Positions 1 to 10,243 of a stretch of 64,000 nt of DNA are shown one piece after another. The DNA is from Hanleya hanleyi. Lineage: Eukaryota; Mollusca; Polyplacophora; Lepidopleurida; Hanleyidae. The stretch is taken from assembly GCA_036873755.1 (NCBI GenBank), contig JAVTVY010008188.1:1-64000 (forward strand), given 5' to 3'. How positions within the stretch are numbered: the stretch's first letter is position 1; each line of letters starts with the position of its first letter. Made by a program: the position numbers and the translations under genes. The notes beneath the pieces are model-generated. The model saw nothing but the letters and a program-made list of their open reading frames with translations. It made no database searches and was not told where the DNA came from.

Positions 1-70
1 GAAAACCGACTACCCCTAACATACAAAAAACAAGCCACCATCTTGAAACACACACACACACACAGCCGAG

Positions 71-78
71 TATAAATA
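71..78 (+). promoter_or_regulatory. TATA box of the RING-finger gene
   Basis: TATAAATA starts 46 bases before the ATG at 117. Transcription would begin roughly 25-30 bases downstream, leaving a very short leader. A similarly close TATA box precedes ORFs in the virus-like cassette near 18.9 and 19.4 kb. Confidence 0.6.
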
Positions 79-116
79 ACGTGTATGTTCACACATTTTA
101 TTAACAACTACACATC

Positions 117-805
117 ATGAGTTTAAGACGACGAGCCTTATTTACCCATCAACCTAGAGATCCAAGGAATAGGGGTACAGAAGAAGAACATAGCGAGATA
201 ATTACCCGGGAAGAAGATGGCAGAATGGCTATTGTCTCCAGTTTTCAACGCGTTCTTGAAGATGTAACGAGGTTAACAAGTACAGAAGAAGAACTCGGGG
301 AAAGTGAACAAGACAACAACAACAGAATGGAGGAGGACATACAACAAGAAGATAACCAGGACGACACCCGTGATAGAGAACTAGCCAGTGTATGGTTAAC
401 TACTAGACCTCCATCAACCACCACTTCGACTGCAGACACTGAAACAAGAGCACGATACCGACACACAGATGAAATATCACGCCTCAACGAACAAATTATC
501 GACATGAGGGAGCGATGTTGGGAATGGAAACCACAATGGCGGGCTTGGAAGAGGAAATTACCAGACAAAAGAAACTACGACATCATGAAGAAAAAATCAA
601 ACAATGTAGCATCTGCTCGAATGAAGAAAGCTTATACGCGGTTCTACCCTGTGGACATCTGTGTATGTGCAAGGATTGCTGGATCCAACTCACATGTGAA
701 GGAGCCCAATGCCGATGCGTTGACGCCGGAGAGGTACATTTCAAGATAAGATGTCCCATTTGTCGAAAACATGTAGGAAGCGTGAGGCGAATATTCCGCG
801 CTTAA
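117..805 (+). pseudogene. Intronless RING-finger protein gene, frame-broken
   Basis: One reading frame runs 117-749. Its first ~130 residues are charged and acidic (EEDIQQEDNQDD), followed by a helical stretch. A second frame (open 473-805, first ATG 515) carries the recognisable domain: a coiled-coil-like lead, then a C3HC4 RING with C31 and C34, C46-G-H48, C52 and C55, and C80 and C83, counted from the ATG at 515. The CGHLCMC core resembles MULAN/IAP-type RINGs, which act as E3 ubiquitin ligases. The loop between C55 and C80 is unusually long and holds three extra cysteines. I infer a single ancestral gene whose frame changed between about 473 and 597, an interval ending in a short A-run. 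Two overlapping proteins or recoding are alternatives; no canonical slippery heptamer is visible. Lack of introns, a close TATA box and a histone-type 3' end suggest a viral or otherwise unusual origin. The exact family is not recognised. Confidence 0.6.
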
Positions 806-829
806 AGTGTGTCGTATCACACTATCAAA

Positions 830-868
830 GGCCCTTTTCAGGGCCAATCCATCTTTCCGAAAGAGAAA
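830..868 (+). promoter_or_regulatory. Histone-type mRNA 3' end: stem-loop plus downstream element
   Basis: GGCCCT-TTTC-AGGGCC at 830-845 matches the replication-dependent histone stem-loop consensus (six-base stem, four-base loop), with CAAA directly before it. A purine-rich GAAAGAGAAA follows at 859-868, at the spacing expected of a histone downstream element that pairs with U7 snRNA. It begins 25 bases after the RING stop codon, as in histone genes. In known histone mRNAs this stem-loop binds SLBP and gives a cleaved, non-polyadenylated, S-phase-linked message. Its use here is inference. Confidence 0.8.
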
Positions 869-985
869 CTTCTTTCATTAGCACACCAACTTAACATTAG
901 CTCCAATCATGCTTTTTTTCCCCAAAAAAAAAAAAATTTTCAAAAAATTTTCAAAAAAAAATTTCGTACACAAAGTCAAAAAAAT
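869..985. other. A/T-rich spacer
   Basis: Homopolymer-rich A and T runs (about 917-990) separate the histone-type 3' end from the family A repeats. No gene is seen. Confidence 0.5.
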
Positions 986-987
986 TT

Positions 988-1935
988 TTTTGAGGTAGCG
1001 GGTCGAGTGAGGTATCATATTGAAGCTGACGTGAAATGCTTCACATTGATACCTCACTCGACCCGATTGGACTACTAGGGGCTGCCCTAACGCCAAACAT
1101 CAATATCAACATCAATCAACATCAATCTTCAAAATACCTTTAGAGGTGCCCCTAGTGGACCAATCGGGTCGAGTCCGGTATCATTGTGAAGCATTTCACG
1201 TCAGCTTCAATTGGATACCTCACTCGATCCACTACCGCCAAAATAAAAAAAAAATAAAAAATCAAACTTCGTACACGAGATGTTGATATCGATGTGCAAA
1301 ATAACCTTTTTGGCGTTAGAGGCGTCCCTAGTGGTCCAATCGGGTCGAGTGAGGTATTAAATTGAAGGTAACGTGAAGGAGCATCTGATAGACTGGGTGT
1401 GGGCTTGAATTAGGGTAATTCTGCGCATGCGCAAAGATAATATGAAAAATATCAATGTTCAAAAATAGCCTGTTTGAGGTTAGAGGCGTCCCTAATGGTG
1501 CAATCGGGTCGAATGAGGTATCAAATTGAAGGTAACGTGAAGGCGCATCTGATAGACTGGGTGTGGGTTGAACTATCAGCATTCTGCGCATGCGTAATCT
1601 TCAAACACCTTTTTTTTTGGAGTTAGAGGCGCCCCTAGTGGCCCAATGGAGTCGAGTGAGGTATCAATCTGAAACATTTCACGTCAGCTTCAATTTGACA
1701 CCTCACTCGACCCACTACCTGCAAAATAAAAATAATCCTCGCACACCAGGTTTTGCTATCGAACTGCAAAATAACCTTTTTGATGTTAGGGGCGCCCCTA
1801 GTGGTCCGATGGAGCCGAGTGAGGTATCAATGTGAAGGTGAGATGAAGGACCATCTGATGGACTGGTGTGGGTTGAACTATCACCATTCTGCGCATGCGC
1901 AAGAATGGAAATAGACGTTTTTGGAGCTATTTGAC
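988..1935. repeat. Family A tandem repeat, cluster 1 (about six degenerate units)
   Basis: Units of roughly 130-175 bp share a core like GCCCCTAGTGGTCCAATCGG followed by GTCGAGTGAGGTATCAA. Some units fold back on themselves: GGGTCGAGTGAGGTATCA pairs with TGATACCTCACTCGACCC near 1000-1070. Several end in the palindrome TGCGCATGCGCA (near 1424, 1582 and 1889), which matches the NRF-1 consensus. Related clusters lie at 16955-17375 and 63485-64000. Confidence 0.8.
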
Positions 1936-1989
1936 TATTAAAAAAGGAAAAAAAGTTCCGAAAATTGTATAAGTCTCATCCCATGTCAA

Positions 1990-3935
1990 ACAAGTGCAAT
2001 TGACCGCCATCTTGAATCCGACCACCCCTAACCTAGAAAAAACAAGCCGCCATCTTGAAAATATGCAAATGAGGACGAGCGAAACAAGTGCAATTGACCT
2101 TGACCTACAAAAAAAAACAGGCCGCCATCTTGAATCCGACCACCCCTAACCTAGAAAAAACAGGCCGCCATCTTGAAAATAGGCAAATGAGGCGCGAAAC
2201 AAGTGCAAGTGACCTTGACCTACAAAAAAAAACAGGCCGCCATCTTGAATCCGACCACCCCTAACCTAGAAAAAACAGGCCGCCATCTTGAAAATAGGCA
2301 AATGAGGCGCGAAACAAGTGCAAGTGTACTTGACCTACAAAAACAAGCCGCCATCTTGAATCCGACCACCCCTAACCTAGAAAAAACAAGCCGCCATCTT
2401 GAAAATATGCAAATGAAGGGTCAAACAAGTGCAATCGGCCGCCATCTTGAAACCGACCACCCCTAACCTAGAAAAAACAAGCCGCCATCTTGAATAGTCC
2501 CAATGCACCCAATGGCCTCATTAACATAAAACTTTCCCGCCAAAACTCACGCATGCGCACACACATAGCCACACCCACATGTGCAAGTGACCTTGACCTA
2601 CAAAAACAGGCCGCCATCTTGAATCCGACCACCCCTAACCTAGAAAAAACAGGCCGCCATCTTGAAAATAGGCAAATGAAGGGGCAAACAAGTCCAAACA
2701 AGTTTTCTTGACCTACAAAAAAAACAGGCCGCCATCTTGAATCCGACCACCCCTAACCTAGAAAAAACAAGCCGCCATCTTGAATAGTCCCAATGCACCC
2801 AATGACCTCATTAACATAAAACTTTCCCGCCAAAACTCACGCATGCGCACACACATAGCCACACCCACATGTGCAAGTGACCTTGACCTACAAAAACAGG
2901 CCGCCATCTTGAATCCGACCACCCCTAACCTAGAAAAAACAGGCCGCCATCTTGAAAATAGGCAAATGAAGGGGCAAACAAGTCCAAACAAGTTTTCTTG
3001 ACCTACAAAAAAAACAGGCCGCCATCTTGAATCCGACCACCCCTAACCTAGAAAAAACAGGCCGCCATCTTGAAAATAGGCAAATGAAGGGGCAAACAAG
3101 TCCAAACAAGTTTTCTTGACCTACAAAAAAAACAGGCCGCCATCTTGAATCCGACCACCCCTAACCTAGAAAAAACAGGCCGCCATCTTGAAAATAGGCA
3201 AATGAGGCGCGAAACAAGTGCAAGTGACCTTGACCTACAAAAACAGGCCGCCATCTTGAATCCGACCACCCCTAACCTAGAAAAAACAGGCCGCCATCTT
3301 GAAAATAGGCAAATGAAGGGGCAAACAAGTCCAAACAAGTTTTCTTGACCTACAAAAAAAACAGGCCGCCATCTTGAATCCGACCACCCCTAACCTAGAA
3401 AAAACAGGCCGCCATCTTGAAAATAGGCAAATGAGGCGCGAAACAAGTGCAAGTGACCTTGACCTACAAAAACAGGCCGCCATCTTGAATCCGACCACCC
3501 CTAACCTAGAAAAAACAGGCCGCCATCTTGAAAATATGCAAATGAAGGGGCAAACAAGTCCAAACAAGTTTTCTTGACCTACAAAAAAAACAGGCCGCCA
3601 TCTTGAATCCGACCACCCCTAACCTAGAAAAAACAGGCCGCCATCTTGAAAATAGGCAAATGAGGCGCGAAACAAGTGCAAGTGTACTTGACCTACAAAA
3701 ACAGGCCGCCATCTTGAATCCGACCACCCCTAACCTAGAAAAAACAAGCCGCCATCTTGAAAATATGCAAATGAAGGGTCAAACAAGTGCAATCGGCCGC
3801 CATCTTGAAACCGACCACCCCTAACCTAGAAAAAACAAGCCGCCATCTTGAATAGTCCCAATGCACCCAATGACCTCATTAACATAAAACTTTCCCGCCA
3901 AAACTCACGCATGCGCACACACATAGCCACACCCA
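1990..3935. repeat. Family B higher-order satellite rich in CCGCCATCTTG
   Basis: The basic unit is about 114 bp with two CCGCCATCTTGAA motifs, GACCACCCCTAACCTAG, an A-run, a TGACCTTGACCT motif in many units, and (A)TGCAAATGA. Higher-order periods are visible: a 290-bp unit twice (from about 2468 and 2758) and a 229-bp unit three times (from about 3048, 3277 and 3506). The 3740-3935 end repeats the 2380-2560 block. About thirty CCGCCATCTTG motifs occur. A degenerate piece of the same repeat is at 1-50, left of the RING gene. Open frames inside are by-products of the periodicity. Confidence 0.9.
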
Positions 3936-3939
3936 CATC

Positions 3940-4020
3940 TCAAAATACGCGCTTCTGATTGGCTGTCGCTGTGACGTCACAGAGGTCATATGCAAATTTT
4001 TGAGGTCAACTGGCCCTTCT
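3940..4020. promoter_or_regulatory. Cluster of CCAAT-type, CRE and octamer motifs
   Basis: Just past the satellite edge lie GATTGGCTG, TGACGTCA within a palindromic TGTGACGTCACA, and ATGCAAAT within 45 bases. Such a set is typical of animal promoters, but no ORF follows at a suitable distance, so function is unproven. Confidence 0.35.
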
Positions 4021-5635
4021 GTGCGGTCTCCCTACTACTGATACCATTACATGTACATGTAAAACATATGAGAATATAAAGTCCTGTTCATTTCACATAT
4101 CTTGATATGTGAAAAATATTACAAAAACTATAAAGATTGGATTTATTCAACTGTCTTTACCGTTAAACCAAGATTTTTTTTTTTAGAAATTCAGCACAAG
4201 GATATAGAGGGCACCACTGTAATTGTCAAATGTAACAGGATGTGAGCAGTCATTTCCCGTCCAGCCTTGTGACAACAGAACACATGTTTTTTTATAAATT
4301 TGTCTGTCTTTACCGTTACTGAGTTACATCACTTAAGTTATTCATGATTGTTACCAAACAAAGCACAAGAAATCTGAGAGTGTAGATCAAGAAAAATTCA
4401 CCACGAAAGACACACTAATCCAGTTCAGCCGGCCTCATGCTGACATAATGTGTCTTTATCATTACTCAAACTTGTCTTTACCGTGTTATAAACCGTTAAG
4501 ACAAACAAAATTCTTGGTCAATTAACACAGTTATTTAGAAAATTGTAATGACATTCTGATTATAAATTTTCTTGAAACTTGAAAAACAGCAAAAGAGTGT
4601 TTAGCAAAAGGCAGCTTGACTTTCATTAAGAAACTAAAACTAACTGGTTAGTTAAAAGAAAATGGTCTTGAATTCAATGTCTTTACCATTACAAATTTGT
4701 CTTTTCCGTTACCACCTGAAAATAACATGGGCTAGAATGGGGAAAAAAATTCTAGCCATTTTCGGGGGCTAAGTACAGTGACTCTAGCTTGGCTGATAGG
4801 AAAACAGTCTTTGTGGCCTAAAAGTTCTTGAATAATTCCATTTTGGTAGCCAAACTGCACAAATTGAATTTTAGACTTGTCTTTACCGTTACTTGTACAT
4901 TTTCTTGAAAATGACCCATTTGATGAATTGGAAGATTCAACCTCGACGGATTTATCATTTGGCACATCAAAGTGATCAGTCGTGATATTTTCTTATGCTC
5001 TTACATGTCTTTCAGTTATTCATGATTTGATTTGTATCATGTGAATAGGTTCTTTGGTTTTAATAGCGTGAAATGAAAGCTAAAATTACTTGCAGGGACT
5101 TATGGAATGATAAGGATAATGCGTATCTGACCATTGTGACGGTGTAACTGTTCACTAAAATGTCCTCACCATGCAGTTGAAATCATTCAGATAGAGTACA
5201 CTTGCACTAAATCTGCTGACGGAAAGGACAAGGTGCAAGAAGGGGCCAAATGGTCGCGCCTCATTCGTTGATAAACACAGAGAATCTAAGGAGCATGTTA
5301 TCGGGCACATTCAACCAGATTCTCAAAGATCCAGGGTCAGCCATTTTTGGTTTAAACTGATTGAGATATGTTCTAACCTGGTTGATATCACACATAAATT
5401 TTTTGTGTTTTTCTATAAATTCATCAATGTACATGTATCTGGAACGACCCAGATGATACCTGTTTTTCGGTAGAATGGACGAGTGCCAACTGGTGTTTAT
5501 CTCGGAAATTTGAAACCGATTTCCGAGGTCTTTATTTCGATTCGGACATGCAAAATGGAGTATTTCTTACGAAATTCTATTAAACTAACTAAAATATGTT
5601 AGTGTGTAGCCTTCCACATTGATAAAATCAATTTT
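4021..5635. repeat. Intergenic stretch with a dispersed TGTCTTTACCGTTAC motif
   Basis: Exact or near copies of TGTCTTTACCGTTAC occur about seven times between 4152 and 4892 (near 4152, 4305, 4451, 4473, 4679, 4699 and 4878), irregularly spaced. On the minus strand the motif can read as a repeated Asn-Gly-Lys-Asp peptide, so it may be an eroded repeat-coding region. From 4900 to 5635 I see no gene or repeat. Confidence 0.45.
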
Positions 5636-5799
5636 TGAATGAGGCATCACATCCCAGTTGGTCATTGCGAACATTGTTGCAAACTGCGGGAAAGTATACA
5701 TTTCGCGCGCTCTCACTATAGTTACCCCCTCCAGTCGACAACGTCACAGCACTGCAGGTGTTCCCCGGTGTTTATCGGGAATTATATAACACCAGTTTC

Positions 5800-6085
5800 G
5801 AATTATAGTTTATCCCGGAAGATGACAGCAATTATTAATCGAAACATTGTATGTTCGAATATATACCAAGATTCACTTGTATCGAGGCAGTAAGCCACGT
5901 CCTTGTGAAATGGATTGAATTGGCGAGCTGTTCCCGACTGGACTCGGTAGAGCAGTGGGACGGTATCCCCTGAAGCCGTGAGTTCGATTCTCACCCGAGT
6001 CAATATTTTCTGGCTGGGTGTTTCACAATGTAGGAATATAAATAAATTATAATTTATCCCTGAAGATGACCACAATTAAAACCTA
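5800..6085 (+). repeat. tRNA-like sequence flanked by a short direct repeat
   Basis: At 5940-6001 a seven-base acceptor stem (GACTCGG/CCGAGTC) and a perfect T arm (GTGAG-TTCGATT-CTCAC) are present, but the molecule is only about 61 nt and lacks a normal D arm. It is therefore a decayed tRNA or SINE head, not a working tRNA. Related sequences (AATTATAGTTTATCCC and AATTATAATTTATCCC, each followed by a GAAGATGAC-like stretch) flank it at about 5801 and 6047. Confidence 0.55.
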
Positions 6086-6390
6086 TGTTGTATTGGAGGT
6101 GGGAGAAAGATGAAAATATTCAGAACAGATTCAGTCCTTTCCGGGTAGGTCGAATTATGTAACGGGAGATACTCGTCATTTGAACTAGCTTGCAGCTGAA
6201 TGGGAGTTGGGATATCGCTGGATTCATTAGCGAGATGTTTACTGACTGAATCCAGATCGATTATCACCGCAAAAAACTGTGCTCTTAGTTAGAGAATCAC
6301 TTTGGTTATCACGGCAAATGCAGGTGCTCGTGGTTAGAAAATCAGAGGATTCTTCCAGAAGGGGAATAGTGTAACGGGAGACATTAACCT
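6086..6390. other. Intergenic, no gene seen
   Basis: No supported coding region or clear repeat is seen, apart from short similarities of the type TATCACGGCAAA/TATCACCGCAAA near 6260-6320. Confidence 0.4.
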
Positions 6391-7221
6391 ACATGTATGG
6401 AAAGCCACCAGTGCCATAACTTCTGGTTTTCCACACGTGGTAATTCTATTTTCCACGTGTGGTAATTCTATTTTTCACGTGGAAAGTACAGCATATTGTT
6501 TGATTGGTAATTAAAACGTGTTATTCAACCTGGAAATACCACACGTGAAAATGATTTTACCTCGTTTGAAAATTATCCACCGATGATAAAACTGGGAATA
6601 CCACTTGTGGAAATTATTTACCACGCGAGGTATTTGTCATCCAATCATTGAAAATGGAAATACGACGCGTGGTAAATAATTTCCACACTTGGTATTCCCA
6701 GCTCTAACCACGCGTCGAAATTTTGATTTAGCCAGTCAATGAATAAGAGCTTCACAAAGGAAGGTCCCCCCAAAATGGAGGAAATTGACAGTTTGCGGTG
6801 AATTTTCAGGCTTAACAAACATACTTTGTAATATCCGATCATATACGGCATTGTGCATGCATAAATGTGTGACTATATAGCCAGTGAGTTATGGTGCTCC
6901 TTGACAGCATAAATTGCGTCAATCTGCTTTCTGTAACGATTGTTTTAATTGGTGGAGTTCAAAAATAGAATCACCACGCGTGGAAAAGAGAATTACCACG
7001 TGTGGAAAAACCAGTGAAATACCACGTGTGATAAATAATTTTCACGCGTGGTATTTCCAGTTCCTCATAATTTCCACGTCTGGTATTTCCTGATTGAATA
7101 ATTGGTCGAAATATCCACATGTTGTAATTACCAGTCAAACCATTGACTGTATTCTTCACGTGTGGAAAACAGAATTACCACGTGTAGAAAATAGGAAGTT
7201 CTGACACTGGTGGCTTTCCAT
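6391..7221. mobile_element. Non-autonomous inverted-repeat element built of CACGTG-type palindromes
   Basis: About 50-bp terminal inverted repeats begin TATGGAAAGCCACCAGTG (left from 6396, right ending near 7222). ATTAACCT lies on both sides (6383-6390 and 7222-7229) and looks like an 8-bp target duplication. The interior has at least 17 variants of the palindrome ACCACGTGTGG, mostly as TACCACGTGTGGAAA. No transposase is encoded, so this is a MITE- or foldback-type element. An 8-bp duplication would fit hAT mobilisation, which is inference. Confidence 0.75.
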
Positions 7222-7343
7222 ATTAACCTTACGCCTGTTCTAGATTGTAACTAGTGGAAATACATCTCTTTAGCTCAGTCGACAGGTTAGACGACACCAT
7301 TAATGTGTATAGAACATGGGATACTGCAGAAATAGTGGGGGAT

Positions 7344-8287
7344 GGGGAGATTGGGGTACAGTGGGACAAGCCGTCTAGCTCTTTTGTTAAGAACAAGAGG
7401 CACATAACATTATTATCAGCAGAAAGCTATCACCCCCATACAACTTCTATATTGATTACAAGTAAAACCTATCATTGGTAAAAAATTAAGGACACAAAAA
7501 CTGTTTCTGAGCAGTCCAAGTAAATTTTTAGGACTGAGGATGATAGTTCGTTATGAGAAGTTTTCAGCAGTACTTCATTGCTGTTTTATTATTACTGGGA
7601 GAGGATGGACAAAGGTACACTTTAATTATATCGATTTAGTATCTCAGCTGTATATATTAGTTTTTTGTCATAAAAAGGAATATATCATGCACGTGGGGCA
7701 GAGTGGGACACTTTTGCCGGGGCACACTGGGACAATAATAATCAAATGGTGAAATTTCCTTTCATCCTAAAATGCCATCAAAGTGCCTTATTTTGTTTCC
7801 TAGATGGTAGTATTTGCTAATCCTATCAAATTTGATGAATTATACTAAAACTTTCAAAGTCAAATGCTTTCGTTGGGATGAGAATCATACAAAAAACAAA
7901 TTTCCTCAAATTTGGCTGCTGGGAAATATTTTACGTAAAGCAGGGGCCTAAAATAGCAACTAACTTAACCACCGCTGTTGAATCTTCTAAACTCCTATGA
8001 AACATATTAGCATATACTTCTTATAAAATGTATTTTGATTATTGTCCCATCGCACCCCAGTGAGTGTCCCAGAATACCCCATAGTGGGGCAAACTGGGAC
8101 ACATTTTTTTACGTTTTTAAAACAGAATTCTGGAGAAAAGTATAACAGATATTTCAGATTTTTTTGTGTGAATATGTCATAATAAATATAAGTTATAACG
8201 AGAGTATACAAGGCTACACTACAGGACAATAATAACAGAGATTTTCGCAAAAAGGTGAAAAATGTCCCAGTGTACCCCAATCTCCCC
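7344..8287. mobile_element. MITE-like element with GGGGAGATTGGGGTACA ends, copy 1
   Basis: 25-base terminal inverted repeats differ at one position (7344-7368 and 8263-8287). The inside has further copies of a GGGGCA-n-TGGGACA motif (for example near 7690, 7720, 8045 and 8090) in both orientations. A second copy lies at 44061-45002 and part of it again near 50000-50265. No coding capacity is seen. Confidence 0.8.
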
Positions 8288-10100
8288 TATACTCCGTACA
8301 CTCCGTACCAGCCCCTGCATTCAGATTGGGGCATTATAGTTATTACTCGGACAAACCGTTTAAAGTAACAACCAAAGAACGGACGGCGTTATAGCGCGCT
8401 TCGCTGGGTTCAAAGACAAGCCGACTAAAAGTGTATACGCTGCAGAACGGTCTCTTTGATGTGCTCGTTGAAGGGACACTTTGGTGTTTCTCCAGTCAAA
8501 ATAATGACGGCTATTCACAACTTGAGTTCAAAGGAAATGAAATCTACGACACATTGCTGGCTTCTAACTTTTCCAAATATGGGCATATTCGAAAAGATCG
8601 TGAGATCACGAAGACGGAAGTACGGAAAGTCTATTAATAAACGACTGAACTTAGTCCTGACGAATTCGTCTTCTGTCATGAGTCGGATTTATCAGACGAA
8701 CCATGACCAGGGATGATGACCTTGACTAGGGGTTAACCTTCACTTGAACGCACATTTGTGTTAATTCGTCCAGCAGGACAAAAAGAGAAATAACTCTGCA
8801 AATTCGGAGAAATGAATATACGGGATTCTTCCTTATCCGTTTTGGATCCTCATTTTTAGCATAAGGTAAAGTTTACCGCGCGTTTCATCAACTGCCCGGT
8901 CAGAAAACAAATTTACAATTTGTTGACTTCCAAAACACAAGCCGAAGGGAACGGAAGTGGGAAGGTGAGTGATGGGACTCAAATTAGGGCAACGATTTGG
9001 TGTAAGACTCACGAAATATAATTGACAAGGATCTGCTGCAAGTTGTAGTGTCAGTCTTTTGTCCAGGATATTACCTTTTCAATGGGAGGTCTTACACCAA
9101 AGCCTTGGCCAAATTAGAAAAGATTTTTCAAATAACCATGAAGATAAGACTATTTTCCTCCCCGATATAACAGTTTTCTAGAGAACCGCACAAATCATAC
9201 AGAAGACAGACAGACAGACAGACAAAGAAAATGGCAAGACCGAGGCCAAACAATGCATACTCCCCAATTTACTCAATTTGTACGTTCGGTTGATGCAGAC
9301 CGTTACATTTCGGAACTTCCCATGTTGATGCACCAGATGTCTATTTTTGGAAATTCAAAGCTTCAAATAACCACTTGAATATTAGCCTAAATAAAGGACT
9401 TTCATGTTAGTATGTTACCCAGCTAGAAGAAATATTTCAGTAATATTCATTCAGAAAAAAAGTTTTATTAACTCTGGAACTTTTTATATCGTATAAAAAT
9501 GTATGTTTTTGCTGGGTCCAAGAAAGAAAGATGACTGCTATCTACAATATGAAATCCTCTTATTTCTATTTAGAAATATCACTTCTGTAATTTGTTGCAT
9601 CACAATTGACAAAATAAAAATTGAAATAATTTTTCATCAAGATATGGCCAAGTAGCACCATTAATTTCCACCCCAAGACCGTAACAGTACACCCATATAG
9701 TTTCAGATTTGTGGTGTAGGTAAGTTCGGAGTTCTTGCAGTTTTGCAAAACTTCCATATTCACCTTAACCTTGTAATCTTTCCACTTCAACATGTATAAT
9801 ATTTTCAAATTCATAAATCACCTTACACTATAAGATTATACTGAAATTCGCCAATGTCGATCAGCATTTCCAGCGATATCACAGGGCAGAATGAAATCTT
9901 CCGGGTAAGATGGCACCTTCGAGATAGTCGACCGTCAATCTTCATAGCAGCATCTTTTCTTATCAACACTGCATGTACCTGCGGTTGACAGTCTCAAATG
10001 CTTACACTTTACTTTTGTTCGACTGCCCATACCGAAAAATGTCAGCCTAATACTCCTTACCAATTATTTGCTGAAAGCTAACTTCTTCTCCTCCACGCCT
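8288..10100. other. Intergenic, no supported gene
   Basis: Only a short GACA microsatellite (about 9208-9226) stands out. Open frames at 8431-8637 and 9566-9814 have no recognisable domain or splice context and are not annotated. Confidence 0.4.
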
Positions 10101-10109
10101 GCCGCTTTT

Positions 10110-10243
10110 ATTATCATTTCAAACACTCACAATGAGCTGTACACAAGTCGATTTCATAGCGACCTCGACCTCTTCCATAAATGGTAGACGCCTTGTTGTG
10201 TAGTTTTGAGTCACCACGCACTTGACAAGAGCTCGAAATTAAG
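10110..10243 (+). other. Possible 5' untranslated exon of the C2H2 gene at 10968
   Basis: AAG|GTATGT at 10241-10249 is a strong donor, and the coding exon has a matching acceptor at 10931. An intron of about 690 bp would join them. The start of the exon is not defined. This is inference from splice motifs only. Confidence 0.3.

Noticed and set aside
473..600. Programmed -1 ribosomal frameshifting in the RING gene
   Set aside because: No canonical X-XXY-YYZ heptamer or obvious stimulatory hairpin was seen in the interval; an ordinary indel is simpler.
2203..3824. Many open frames with repeated NPTTPNLEKTGRHLEN or SRWRPVFSRLGVVGFKMAACF peptides
   Set aside because: They follow exactly the 229- and 290-bp satellite periods on both strands, so they are by-products of the repeat, not genes.
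1990..3935. CCCTAACC within the satellite as an interstitial telomere repeat
   Set aside because: It occurs once per unit in a fixed longer context and is never tandem.
5940..6001. A functional tRNA gene with a perfect acceptor stem and T arm
   Set aside because: It is only about 61 nt long and lacks a proper D arm.
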